Assembly: GCA_036939975.1 (NCBI GenBank)
Contig: JALLPB010000656.1
Span: 1-18,245 of the forward strand
DNA: 18,245 nt
Direction: 5' to 3'
Source: Cyclostephanos tholiformis
Lineage: Eukaryota; Bacillariophyta; Thalassiosirophyceae; Thalassiosirales; Thalassiosiraceae
Below the pieces are notes generated by a model. It searched no databases, had not been told where the DNA came from, and saw only the letters and a program-made list of their open reading frames with translations. This document shows, one piece after another, positions 1 to 9,675 of this stretch. The position numbers were made by a program, and so were the translations under genes. Numbering within the stretch: the stretch's first letter is position 1; every line of letters starts with the position of its first letter.

Positions 1-342
1 ATTTTTTTCTGTTCACAGAGTTAGATAGTGCATTGAACACACACTACCTTCCTCTACTAGCCAGCTGTCACTCATGATATTTACGAATCTTGTGCAAACA
101 CTGATGCACACAGTGATTAGCTAATGGACAAAGTTGAATGTTGTAGCTACTGAGGGGGTATTTAGACGGAGGCAGAACTTGGAGATTTATTTAGGATTGT
201 TTGCACTATTGATATGCTTGCATCAACTGCCTGTTGTCTGTTCAGATAGGCCCACACACCGATCCCAGACAATTTAATTTTTAGTAACAGCACAATATAA
301 AACGAAAGCACTGCACTTAAGACGGTTACTATTTATGTGTCT
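1..342. other. 3' flank of ATAD3, no gene seen
   Basis: This AT-rich stretch lies downstream of the ATAD3 stop codon, which is read on the minus strand. I see no convincing ORF, RNA gene or repeat here. It probably holds the ATAD3 3' UTR and polyadenylation region, but no poly(A) signal can be pinned with confidence. Confidence 0.5.
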
Positions 343-2510
343 TCAACGATCCGTCGTCAGCCTATGTGCCCTTTCTAATGCATGCTTCATCCATCCATCT
401 TTTTGTGTCATGCTCTTCTTGTGATTCTGAACCGTTTTGAAAAATGTCTCCTGATCCAATATGGCCCCATCCGTGCCATACGCGGCGGCCTGCCACGCGA
501 TTGCCAACTTAGATATGGCACGTCCGGAAAATCCCTCCGTCTCCTTCACCACACGTTCGATTTCCTCGTCCCCGATGTCGACGGTAGACACCTTCTTCGC
601 CCATCGACCCGGCGGATTCAGGAGGTATTTCTCGATGTACTGTACGATCATCTTTCGCCGTTCGTGTTCCCCGGGGAGTTGGAATTCCACCATTTCATCA
701 ATACGATCCAGCACTGCCTCGTCGAATTGGGATGGCTGGTTACTCGCATATACCATCATGAATTGATCGCTTTCCGTCCTGGATTACCCATTGCACAAGG
801 ATGGCGTGATGCTCATAAGCCCATAAAGTAATCACAAGATATAATATGACATCCAGTAGAATGACATCGTGCAAGGCATAACATTGTACTCACCCTGTGC
901 GGTACAGGAAGGCGTTCAACGCATTCCTCTGATCCTCCGATATCTTGGTTGTTTCTCGACTTTGCAGGAATGCGTCCGCCTCGTCCACGAACAGCAACAG
1001 CCCCTTCCTGCTAGTCTTCGCCCACTCGAAGAGTTTGTGAATTTCCGTGACCGCATCCCGTCCAAGCGGGGCGATGTCACCGCCAGTTAATATCGCGAAC
1101 TCCAACCCAGAGTGCTGCGCTAGGCCCTTCGCGAACATAGTCTTGCCCGTGCCAGGCGGGCCGTGCAATAGCAGGTGACGAAAGGGTGCGCGATTCTTTT
1201 TGGTATGACCCGTCGAGACGGCGATTTTGCGCAGCTGCGTGTCAAGGCTCTCCTCCAGAACGATGCCCTTGAGAGCATCCTGGGATTGCATCCCTATGCC
1301 CGTCAGTCGCTGGGTGGATGTAATGGGAGTTTTCAAGAATTGCGACACGGTAACGCGGGAAGTTTCTCGAACGAGACTTGGTTTGCCCAGCCTTGCCTGG
1401 AAGTTTGCATTTTTTGATTTTGCGGTGCGAGTGATGAATATAATGATGTAACGAGCGAGCGACAACGCGAGCTGACAGATATAGATCAATTTGGCATTCT
1501 TTCTCAAATGCGACTCACCTCAATGAACCTACCGGCGATGCCCGCGGCCGTTTTCGCCGAATAGATGCCCGCCGCGGCCAAGCTCACGATGAACGCAGTA
1601 TTACGCAACTTCTCCCCATCCTTCAGGTAGCTCGACAATCCCTCACCGAGTAGTTTGCCACCGTCGGCGATGGCCTTAAGCACGGTATCGCGCTGCTCGA
1701 CCGCCTCCAGTCGGACCTTCTGTAAAATGAGGTCGTGATTCTCACGCTCCTGGCGGATGCGTCCCTCTGCCTCGGCCCGGGTCTTTGCGAGTTCGGTCTT
1801 CGTTCGGAGCTCCGCCTCGATCTCGGCCGTTTTCCGACGCATCACCTCCTGGCGTTCTACCATCTCTTCCTGCTTCTTTAATTGCTCGCTGTTTTTCGTC
1901 ATATGACATAGTCACGGGGCGCGCATACGGAATGGTTTGCGAGATGAGCATAGCACTACACGATATAACGAAAAGATCAGAGGCACCCAAACGCAGAAGA
2001 CAGCACCAAGGGATAATAGATCCCAGCAAAACGATGAAAACAAACCTGCACGTGCAAGCTAATTAAGATGAAGGAAAAACAAACTCACTCCTGCATGTAC
2101 TTCTGCGCATTTAGCATGTCCACCTGCCTCTTCCTCTCGAGCTCATCCCGATACTCGCTCCGATGCCTCTCGTGCTGCGTCTGCGCCTCGAGGGTCTTGC
2201 GCGCCTCCTCGGCCTCGGCCTGGATGTTCTGCTGTCTCAACTGCTGCGCGTAAGCGTCCATCTCGGACCGCTTCGCGGCGGCCTCGTGCTGCTTCGTGGC
2301 CTCCTGTGTCTTGATCAGCTCGATCGCGGCGCTCGCGTTGCGACTGGCGTCGAGCTCGCGCGCGGCTTTCGCGGCACGCTCGAGTCCATCGGGATCGAAG
2401 CCGGTGACGGAGGAGTTGCCGCCGGAGCCGCCCCTGGAGGGCGGATTTTCGGGCGTCATGGCAGAGGAGAGGGTTTCCTCCTTCTTCCTTCTGCCGGCGC
2501 CGCCGAACAT
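343..2510 (-). CDS. ATAD3: ATAD3-type mitochondrial AAA ATPase (4 exons)
   Basis: Exons read 2510-2089, 1888-1519, 1396-894 and 778-343; all introns (200, 122 and 115 bp) are GT-AG with GTGAGT donors, and the joined frame gives 576 aa. ATAD3 proteins are inner-membrane AAA ATPases that organise mitochondrial nucleoids, cristae and membrane contacts. The N-terminus (residues 1-40) is Gly/Ser rich. Residues about 40-220 are charged coiled coil with the family signature '[14 protein letters not shown]'. A hydrophobic segment sits at about 237-254. The AAA domain has Walker A GPPGTGKT (343-350), Walker [10 protein letters not shown] (about 397-405), sensor-1 MMVYASNQ (439-446) and the Arg-finger region LDRID (R457). 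Length is close to animal and plant ATAD3 (about 580-630 aa). The start at 2510 opens with MFGGAG, reminiscent of the MSWLFG start in animals. It is divergent from the bS16 gene, so co-regulation is plausible. All catalytic motifs are intact. Confidence 0.95.
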
Positions 2511-3002
2511 TGTCTTTTCTTTGGGTTACTACGTTCGATTGAAGACGATGGAATGGTGCCGATTGGCTACTGTCGGACCGATGATCCTGGTGGAGTGGGA
2601 ATGGCACAGTCCGGGAGTGCGATAATGGAAGTTGTAGGAGAGGTCTAGCCGGTGGCTGGGCCGGCGGTAATATTCGTCGCAGCTGCCGTGAGAGGGGCGG
2701 GGGATGGAGGTCGCGTCGGTGGTCGGTGGTTGTGGCCAGATTTTTTCGGAGGATCCAAAAAATAATAGATTATTTGGCGGGAAAGGCCAGACCGACGGAC
2801 GGATGTATCTACCTACTACCATATTATGATGTATGAGCGAGGTCGTAGCAGTGTGCGTCTTTTTCACTCCATGCGCGCCGGTTAAATCTATAAAACTAAA
2901 ATAGGTAACCACTCTAATACATCGCTCAGATTTTTTATTATTCTCGTGGTTCCCGATAATACCCGACATTACGAAAGGAAATTGTCAGCTTTCCAGCCCG
3001 TC
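2511..3002. promoter_or_regulatory. Shared divergent promoter of ATAD3 and bS16
   Basis: About 490 bp separate two divergent start codons, both of nuclear genes for mitochondrial proteins, so this interval must hold both promoters. It contains TTTGGCGGGAAA (2773-2784), which matches the E2F/DP consensus. Directly beside it is a perfect 7+2+7 inverted repeat, AAATAAT-AG-ATTATTT (2760-2775). ORF-like stretches that cross this interval lack coding features. Confidence 0.6.
2773..2784 (+). promoter_or_regulatory. E2F-like box TTTGGCGGGAAA
   Basis: The 12-mer fits the classical E2F/DP recognition pattern (TTTSGCGSGAAA). It lies roughly midway between the ATAD3 and bS16 start codons and overlaps the right arm of a 16-bp palindrome. 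Binding by an E2F/DP factor in this organism is inference from consensus only. Confidence 0.4.
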
Positions 3003-3478
3003 ATGGTGGTTCGCCTACGCCTCCAGCGATTTGGACGCACGCACTCTCCGTTTTACAGGATGGTGGCCGCGGATGCTCGTGCTCCCCGAGATGGAAGATT
3101 CATCGAAATAGTGAGTTTGACCCCCCCGTCCCCGCGCCGCCGTCGGCGGTCCCTGTTTTTCGCCCTGTCGGTCACATCGGCTAATCCCCTTATTCGGTAT
3201 TCACGATGAAAAAAAACGCTCGTTATTTTTTATTCCCGAAAAAATATATTTATTATGATATATAGGTCGGGACCTACAACCCCGTCGCTACCAGCGCAGG
3301 GATTAAGGAAATACGCCTCAAGACGGATCGATTGCGATATTGGATCTCGGTCGGTGCCCAACCATCCGAACGAGTGGCATGGATACTGGGCAAATTCGGC
3401 ATACTCCCCCCCCCGCCACAACGGTTCAGTTTGCAAAAAATGATCCCAAAGAAGGATAGGAAGAAGGACGAAAAGTAA
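3003..3478 (+). CDS. MRPS16: Mitochondrial small-subunit ribosomal protein bS16m (2 exons)
   Basis: Exons 3003-3110 and 3266-3478 are joined across a 155-bp GT-AG intron (GTGAGT donor, TATAG acceptor) in phase 0, giving 106 aa. The N-terminus [20 protein letters not shown] and the following APRDGRFIE are diagnostic for bS16. Exon 2 continues with [26 protein letters not shown] and a proline run, GILPPPP, as in plant mitochondrial S16. The tail is lysine rich. The protein binds 16S-type rRNA in the mitochondrial small subunit. The start at 3003 is the first ATG in frame, and it begins exactly where bacterial and plant S16 begin, so there is no cleavable presequence; import through the mature N-terminus is usual for S16. 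The exon 2 proline run is encoded by nine consecutive C bases (3406-3414), a slippage-prone site, yet the frame is intact. Confidence 0.95.
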
Positions 3479-3737
3479 AATTATTGGAGATATATGGTAT
3501 TATTACACAATTACTACATAAATCAACTCTCTGGAGACTTCATGGAAAGATTGTGGAATCAACGCAATAATCATACGAAGTCCTCGCAATAACTTCGGTA
3601 ACTGGTGTCAATGGGTCAAATATCTTAGATCTACCAAAAATTATAGATCGAGGGAGATCGAACATCGAATCGGGTTGACGCGTTAGGATTATTACTAACA
3701 GCACACCCCCCCCCCCATACCAAATAAAAAGCTGCAC

Positions 3738-5494
3738 CTAGTGCAATGATAGGCCGCCGCTCGATGCCCAGGCATAAAATACAACAGCCACTGCCAACGC
3801 TGCATAGAGCGGATCATCTCCCGTCATTTGAAACCTCTGCTTCCTTTTACCGCCTCCCTTCCCTTCGACGACGCCTGTATCTTGAACGTCTATTGTTTTC
3901 CTGCCACCCAAAAATGTTCTCTCAATCCAGCCTCCAAGGCCAAGTTCCTCGGCGCGGAACCTTTCTCTTCTTGACTTTTCAAAGTCTTCCCCTTTCTGTG
4001 CGTAACCACTCACATTGGGGCATTCTTCAATAGCTAGAATACATTCAGCAACCGACCCATCTCGTTCCATTGTTTCTGCGAGTGCGTCTAACACACCCAA
4101 GTGACGGCGTAACAATCCCATTGCATATCCAAGGGCGAATCTTGTGCGAGTATCCATATCTCTATCATCCACGCCGCCATTACGTACCTTATTCGCTCTA
4201 CGCAGTCTGCGCTCCGTCGCGTCATCACTGAATGATCCAAATGAGTCTGGACCCATTTTTTCTTTGCTGCTTGATGCAGATGCTGCAGCCCCATATATCC
4301 GCCGCAGTTGAAGTAAGTCTGCAACACCTCCCTCGGCATTTCCGTATGCCAATATTTCTGCACAAGCGCCCGCCACACTAATGATTGCTAGCTTATCTAG
4401 CGTATTGTCATCGAATCCCCGAAATGGCCACGATGATGTTGGGTCGTCTTCTCTCGACAAGGCAAAGAGCGAATCGCTATCGCGTAATACGGACCTCTCC
4501 ATGTCTGTGCTACCTCTTCCGTCGATTGAATAGTATGGGCCATCGCCAACAGTCGTTATCCTACTTCGAGAAACTAGTTTTTCTTTCACGTCAAAACCCA
4601 TTTGTTGCGCCTTGACTTTGCCAACATCTGCATCACTTAGCGGATAAAATTCAACAGCATTCTTTACGGCATTGCTAGTTTGGTAAGTCTTTACTGGCCA
4701 TCCCAACAAGTAGCCCAGCAAAAACTGAACGAGAGCACATTGCAATTGTTAGAGAAAAACATTAAATACGTCGGGAAAATCTGACAAAGGTGAGTTAATC
4801 TTACGTGACCAGCTTCGTGTTGGGTCATCCTTTTTCTATAGGAAGGAAAAATCTGCCTTTGCACGGCCACCAATAAACCCGACAGTTCTTCTGGAACAGC
4901 TAATCCATATCCGACTAATGCCAATGGAGAGAAGCATAAGGCAAACACAATCAACCAACGAACAATTTCGGGAAGGCCTTGAGTCGTTTGTTGCGCGAGG
5001 ATTGCGGACGACGAGCCGAAGAGAAAAATGCACAAAACAGCCAGGCTTGCACGGTCGATATCCCTATCACCATTTAGCTCTATCAAATCCATGATTTTAT
5101 ACTTGGAATTTATCGTCCGCGTCTGCAGGGAAAGCTCGGCATCGCTTATGGGACGGGTGGACAGATCTTTGGGTATTTTCACCGAGTCGTAAAGTCGAAC
5201 TACCTCTTCTTGATCGAAGCGCAAAGCCGTACATAAAATTTTGCATGCGGCAGTTCGAGTACGGCAAGAATCTAGCTTCGATAATTCCTTTATGTCTATT
5301 GCATATGGCGTTCTTGTCAATGATTTTGAAGTTGGATCGAGTTCGGCCTCGATTTCCACAGCTCGGAGGCTGGAAAACTGTCGCAGTCGAGCTTGGCCGT
5401 GTCTTAACAACGGTGAAAGAGTCAGGCATTGGCCCTTCATGACGAACCATGTCAAAGCCAGGGGATGGCTGCTAAGCAGATATCGACAACGCAT
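3738..5494 (-). CDS. FtsH/M41-like membrane metallopeptidase without AAA domain (2 exons)
   Basis: Exons 5494-4805 and 4724-3738 join across an 80-bp GT-AG intron placed exactly after the HEAGH codons, giving 558 aa. The zinc-binding HEAGH (226-230) is followed by FLLGYLLGWPV. Farther on, AGACAEILAYG (348-358) and EGGVADLLQL (361-370) align with the FtsH peptidase pattern GGRxAEE...SNDL, making D366 the likely third zinc ligand. Hydrophobic segments lie at about 149-167, 178-200 and 535-552. No Walker motifs are present, so this resembles the plant 'FtsH-like / stress-regulated' chloroplast family rather than FtsH itself. N-terminal targeting is likely: from Met19 (5440) the sequence is Arg/Leu/Ser rich with RQFSS near 39-42, a mitochondrial-type cleavage pattern; a plastid location is the alternative. 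The choice between 5494 and 5440 as start is uncertain. Target and activity are unknown. Confidence 0.8.
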
Positions 5495-5809
5495 CTTGGA
5501 GGACTCTAGAAAGTTCTTCGTCAGGCTTTATTTTAGTTGTGTCGAGGGACATTTTTTTGCCGAAAAAGGTGTATGGAATTCTAAAGGAAAATGGCGGGAG
5601 AGTTGCTTGAAGAGCGAATCATAAATACCTAAAATATATATGGTATGGTAGAACCATGACGCCCTAGATGATAGCACGTTAACATAATAAATAACCCACA
5701 TGCGGCAACCTTTGCCGAATATCGGAATTGCTTTTTAAGACAGCAACACCGTCTTTAATCCGTCGCATCCATGTCACGTGTTGGAGTATTAATCAATTAA
5801 TACATCAAG
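5495..5809. promoter_or_regulatory. Divergent promoter between M41-like gene and MFS gene
   Basis: The 315-bp interval carries upstream ATGs on both sides. On the minus strand a 26-codon uORF (5552-5472) overlaps the M41-like start in another frame. On the plus strand a 9-codon uORF (5771-5800) ends 9 bp before the MFS start. It contains a palindromic CACGTG (5775-5780) inside TGTCACGTGTT. A run of alternating AT lies near 5634-5642. Confidence 0.45.
5775..5780. promoter_or_regulatory. CACGTG E-box/G-box in MFS gene leader
   Basis: The palindrome CACGTG lies 30 bp upstream of the MFS start codon, extended as GTCACGTG. That matches 8 of 10 bases of the animal CLEAR element (GTCACGTGAC) of lysosomal genes. 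Function here is speculative; it also overlaps the short uORF. Confidence 0.3.
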
Positions 5810-7666
5810 ATGGAGCCATATGTCTTCGCGCTTGCCACGCTGGGTCTGGTGGACTCCATCTCGTTCATGATCGTCATGCCCTCACTTGCATTTTACATAA
5901 GTTCCCTCGGCGGATCACAAGATTACTATGGTTTCGTATTGGCCATATATTCGTTCACTTCCTTTTGTGGAAAGCCAGTGCTGGGAAGATGGAGGTGAGC
6001 TTGGATGACCGTGGAAAGGAATGTTTTTTCTAGCCTCTTGAACAGTACTTACGATAGAAATCATCCTCCTCCGTCATCGAAAGTGACGCAAGGAACTTTC
6101 AGGCTCCATACATGGCATCAATTTCACTGTCCGTTTTGGGTGGACTTTTCTACGCGGTTGCGCCAGCATTTTCTGATAAGAGCACTGCTCTTGCATCAGT
6201 AGCCCTTGGGCGAATATTGGGGGGATTTGGGCGCGCAAATTCTGCACTTGGATTTGCCTATGTTGCAAGGGGTTGTCCGGCAAATGAGCGCACATCTGTC
6301 ACAACATTATTGGGAGGCGTGCAAATGATCGGGATGGCCATCGCTCCATTGTTCTCTGCTTGTTTCACCGGAGTAAATTTTTCGCTATTTGGCATTCACT
6401 TTGACAATCTCAATAGCGTTGGTGTGTTTATAGTCATTATAAATGTTGCGTCCCAGGTGGTGGTATACATTTTCCTACCAGATTTACCAACGGTGGAAGA
6501 TAAGAGCAGTAATGACAATGAGAGTGAGCGTGTATCGGAATCGAATCGATGGTTACAAATGTTTCGGAGCATTGCACGCGACCCTCATGTTGGAATTCCT
6601 TTCCTTACAATATTTACGTTCAATTTCAACTGGCAATTCATCGAAACTGCCTTGGCACCAGTCAGCTTTGATGTTTTTGGTTGGGTGAGCCGAGGACTTT
6701 GATGGGGAAAATTTTTGTTTACATTTTCAAAAAAACAGTTCATGTTGTGATTTATTTCTATTTCGCTTCTCTGATTTAACTTCCGTCAAAGGGCCCAGTT
6801 GAGGTAGCGTACGTACTGGGAGTAATGTCTTTCATTGTTTTTCTTGGTATGGCTTCAGTGCACAATCTGTCACAGAAAGGAGTGCCTGATTTTCAGCTGT
6901 TGCTTTGGGGCTTGGCCGCTAACACGTTTGCGTACATGCTACTCTTCTTTCTGTGGCGTCGTAAGTGAACAAATTGTCAAAATTTCAATTCCTTGACATT
7001 CATGCTCAAATCATGAGATTCCTTGCAGGAGGAGTGAACTATATCATCTTCAGTAGCCCTGTTTTCTTGGGAGCAGGGTCTTTTCCGTTCTTAGGTTCTC
7101 CAACTCGCTCTTTGTTCTCTGCAGCGGTTGACGCAACACCTGCACTTGCTGGTTTGGAAGGTATCATGCAAGCTCTTTTATCAGTTGAGTAATTTTCAGG
7201 TCTTGATATCTTTATCTCGTTGACTTTTTTTTCTTATTAGTGCCAAAAACCCAAGATGTCTTCTTCCGTTGGAGGCTTCACTGCACCGAGTATGATCACT
7301 CATTTTTGCTTGAGGACACCAGAGAGAGTATCAAACTCAAGCGATGGTCGGGAGTTTACAAGAGCGGCCTTGTTCTCCCCTTTGCTCAGCCTTCTTGTTT
7401 TTATTGCAACCTTTATGGCTGGTCCGCCTGAAGAGAAACCAGATGCATCGAAATATAAAGTTATTCCCGACAATGAAAAAACACCGCTGGCTCCTCCCCA
7501 AAGGAGAAAAACTGACGATGATCGAACATCAAACTTGGTAAATGGTAACCGACCGGCTACTAGAAGAAAAAGCGCGATGGCTGCTGGAAGATCCGCATCG
7601 ATTAAGGGCTCAATTTTGTCCACTCCCATGACTGTCATCGATCTTAACGGAGATAATTATGACTAA
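5810..7666 (+). CDS. MFSD8/CLN7-like major facilitator transporter (5 exons)
   Basis: Exons 5810-5994, 6093-6684, 6792-6960, 7029-7183 and 7241-7666 join in frame to 508 aa; introns are 98, 107, 68 and 57 bp, all GT-AG. About 12 hydrophobic segments are visible: the first spans residues 4-29, and the last precedes a hydrophilic, basic C-tail (about 435-508). The TM2-TM3 loop carries GKPVLGRWRN, a degenerate MFS motif A in the same form as MFSD8 (GLWSNYR). GRILGGFGRANSALGFAYVARG and ERTSVTTLLGG correspond to the TM4-TM5 region of MFSD8. MFSD8 is a lysosomal/vacuolar membrane protein linked to chloride conductance in animals; substrate and membrane here are not shown by the sequence. The last donor (GTTGAG) is weak; without splicing, translation would stop three codons later. 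The gene is convergent with the SLC35B3-like gene, 55 bp away. Confidence 0.85.
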
Positions 7667-7721
7667 TTAACTGTTGTATTAAATGGCTATCCGATCGATT
7701 ACTTTTGTGCCGGTACCGTGT

Positions 7722-9254
7722 TTATTGCCTTCTACGTTCAGGTCCGTTGTTATTTGCCACCGATGAGCGTCCGATCTCTACATCTTTCATAAATGGTCGG
7801 CATTCGCTCGTTCGGCGCTCCCCATCATCGCAGTCGCGAAGATCATCTGGTTGGTTTTTATCAGTAACCATTGGAAGATTGGGAATCGATAATTCATTCA
7901 TTTCGCCGTTGGGACTTCTGTTTCCGATGCTTTCGCTATTTCTGGTTTTGTTGCGTTTATGCTTTTGCTGATCCAGGCTCGCGACGGTCAAACCTCCAAG
8001 AACTAAAAATGCCCCCAAAGGGTACCTCCAATTGGACTCTTTGGGGAATAAGGCAAAACTTAGAATCAACGTCACTTTCAAAGGCAAAGTGGGATTGATA
8101 AAAAATTGGTGTCCATTAGTGTGATTCAATCGATAGCTGATAGTTTTGTTAGTGTACTCACTGCCTTTCCGCGCAGTGCCAATGAAGACAGCTGCAACGC
8201 CACCAAACTTTTTTACCACAGAAGTATGGGCTGACACAGCGATGTGAGAAATGAGTATATACGCTATCATGTAAATGATAAGCGTATACTTGATACCCCC
8301 TGTTGCTGAGATGCCCTTCATCTCTTCTTCATCTTCAGCAAGCATCAACTCTTCAATAGTTGAGTTAGATTCTGTAAGAAAACGAGCGAAATAATTATAT
8401 TCGCGAGCTGACTTTCCCATGACAAATCGAAACATTCCGACTAAGTCCCCACTCAATAAGGCGCTGCAAGTTTGGGCCACCAACGTGTAGATGTTAGTAA
8501 AGAACATGACCTCGCTTTTGCTAGCGTCGTAGCCTCGAAATAATTTCTCTTGTGCGTTTGGTAAGATTGCATCGGCAAACACGCTCAGGGAAACTAGAGT
8601 TAGCCCAAACGGATGGAATTGAGGATTGCTCAAAGATCGATCTCCAGCGGCAAATGTAATCAAGCCAGCGCAAACTGCCATAGCACTGCCAACCTCCACA
8701 TAAGTGAATTGCTTCGCATTCCCCATTAAATACGCCATTACCATTGTTGGTAATAATTTACAGCTGCGAAAGACTACTTTGGTGGGGAAGTTGATGTAAT
8801 TCAAAGACCAACTGGCAAGACTGGAGCTCATCAGCAAGCAGCACGTCAAGGGTGGGTAAGCCTGCCATGGCGCCATGCGAGGCCGCCGGGCCTCACCGTT
8901 GCCGAAAAATGGTAGGGAACTCCGTTCCACACCGCTACAGAGTGTGACGCCAAGTACCTCCATCCAACCAAGCATCACACCGAACGTGAAGCCCTCGGTA
9001 TTTATCATCGCCTCTTGCAGAACATTGTGTATGCCAAACCAGAAAAAGACGCAGAATCCCAACGTAACGAACTGGACAGGTCGTGGAAGGTCATCGATCT
9101 TAGTCGACAGAATGTCATTTTTGATTTTGATACCCGAATTGCTACTTTTTGCACTGGTATTACGGTTGTTACCGGCGGAGATTCGCATCTCAGACTTTGA
9201 TGGGGTAGTGGGGGCTCGGCGGTCGTTGTGCTCGGTGGCGACGGCATTCTTCAT
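7722..9254 (-). CDS. SLC35B3: SLC35B3-like PAPS/nucleotide-sugar transporter (2 exons, retainable intron)
   Basis: Exons 9254-8162 and 8074-7722 give a 481-aa protein. A hydrophilic N-terminus (1-57) is followed by about ten membrane segments. Family hallmarks are INFPTKVVFRSCKLLPTM, FADAILPNAQEKLF and, across the splice junction, GTARKG-MTLILSFALFPK, all matching animal SLC35B3 (Golgi PAPS transporter 2, the sulfate donor for sulfotransferases). The intron at 8161-8075 has a consensus GTGAGT donor, is 87 nt long and has no in-frame stop, so unspliced RNA would encode a 510-aa form with 29 extra residues between two conserved membrane segments. A charged insertion (AEDEEEMKG, about residues 304-312) sits in a loop that is shorter in animals. 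The C-tail is hydrophilic and charged. Substrate could also be another nucleotide sugar; subfamily is assigned by motif only. Confidence 0.88.
   Translation of the reverse strand: MKNAVATEHNDRRAPTTPSKSEMRISAGNNRNTSAKSSNSGIKIKNDILSTKIDDLPRPVQFVTLGFCVFFWFGIHNVLQEAMINTEGFTFGVMLGWMEVLGVTLCSGVERSSLPFFGNGEARRPRMAPWQAYPPLTCCLLMSSSLASWSLNYINFPTKVVFRSCKLLPTMVMAYLMGNAKQFTYVEVGSAMAVCAGLITFAAGDRSLSNPQFHPFGLTLVSLSVFADAILPNAQEKLFRGYDASKSEVMFFTNIYTLVAQTCSALLSGDLVGMFRFVMGKSAREYNYFARFLTESNSTIEELMLAEDEEEMKGISATGGIKYTLIIYMIAYILISHIAVSAHTSVVKKFGGVAAVFIGTARKGSEYTNKTISYRLNHTNGHQFFINPTLPLKVTLILSFALFPKESNWRYPLGAFLVLGGLTVASLDQQKHKRNKTRNSESIGNRSPNGEMNELSIPNLPMVTDKNQPDDLRDCDDGERRTSECRPFMKDVEIGRSSVANNNGPERRRQ
8075..8161 (-). 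other. 87-nt stop-free intron in SLC35B3-like gene
   Basis: On the minus strand the donor follows GGAAAGGCA as GTGAGT, and the acceptor is TGAAAG before TGACG. Splicing in phase 1 recreates the conserved Met-Thr-Leu-Ile-Leu-Ser-Phe start of a membrane helix. The length is a multiple of three and all 29 codons are sense, so gene callers would merge the exons into one ORF. The inserted residues are polar and unlike the family. Confidence 0.8.
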
Positions 9255-9338
9255 TATTAATTTTATTATTATTTTGGGAAAAACTGGATAATGTACCGAT
9301 AGGGGCCGGCGTTGTAATTCGTATCTATTCGTATCACT

Positions 9339-9378
9339 CTACCAACCGTAAAAACTTGGAATCGTAAATACTTGGAAT
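9339..9378. repeat. Repeat motif, left copy, with 16-bp tandem
   Basis: Bases 9339-9361 read CTACCAACCGTAAAA then ACTTGGAA. The reverse complement of 14367-14389 matches 21 of 23 positions. The CGTAAAWACTTGGAAT half is itself tandemly duplicated here (9347-9362 and 9363-9378, 15/16 identical). It sits about 100 bp upstream of the SLC35B3-like start. Confidence 0.7.
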
Positions 9379-9528
9379 TTTTTTGCCCTCGCTCGGTCTC
9401 CGAAAAATCGGCCACACCACACAACCTCCAAAAATGGGACCGTACGGCACCCTCCCCCATGACGGATTTCGGCCATTTCTCCGCCAATAATCATGATACC
9501 AAAAATCCTATCGTATCGAAATACTCAC

Positions 9529-9675
9529 CACAACCCCGCGCGCGATACTGTCGAGCGCCGCGGCGCAGTTGTAGGAGTTCATTTGGTGGGGGGGTCCCTT
9601 CTTGACGATGAACATGCAAAGGCGATTTTCTTTGGAGGGGGATGTAACAATTAACCATTTGAATTCCAGAGGCAG
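9529..9675 (-). pseudogene. Coding-like fragment ending at a GTGAGT donor (possible split gene, downstream part)
   Basis: Read on the minus strand, this segment encodes two strand-like stretches (EFKWLIVTSP, RLCMFIVKKG) and then an alpha-helical MNSYNCAAALDSIARG. Its 3' half (from about 9614) has third positions rich in G/C like the ATAD3 gene. It ends exactly at GTG followed by a consensus GTGAGT donor. No continuing exon can be pinned in the 270 bp before the SLC35B3-like gene. I do not recognise the protein. It may be the continuation of the fragment at 13549-13811, separated by the transposase-like ORF, or a stand-alone first exon beginning at ATG 9615. Confidence 0.35.

Noticed and set aside
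2143..2648. Long ORFs on both strands overlapping ATAD3 exon 1
   Set aside because: Shadows of the G/C-rich coiled-coil exon; only the ATAD3 frame has family motifs and proper splice sites.
5098..5110. TATACTTGGAATTT similarity to the 23-bp repeat motif
   Set aside because: Only a 13-base partial match, and it lies within conserved-frame coding sequence of the M41-like gene.
9269..9487. Minus-strand 72-codon ORF upstream of the SLC35B3-like gene, as a possible second exon after the 9529 donor
   Set aside because: No acceptor in phase with the donor and no family-like sequence; most likely 5' flank.
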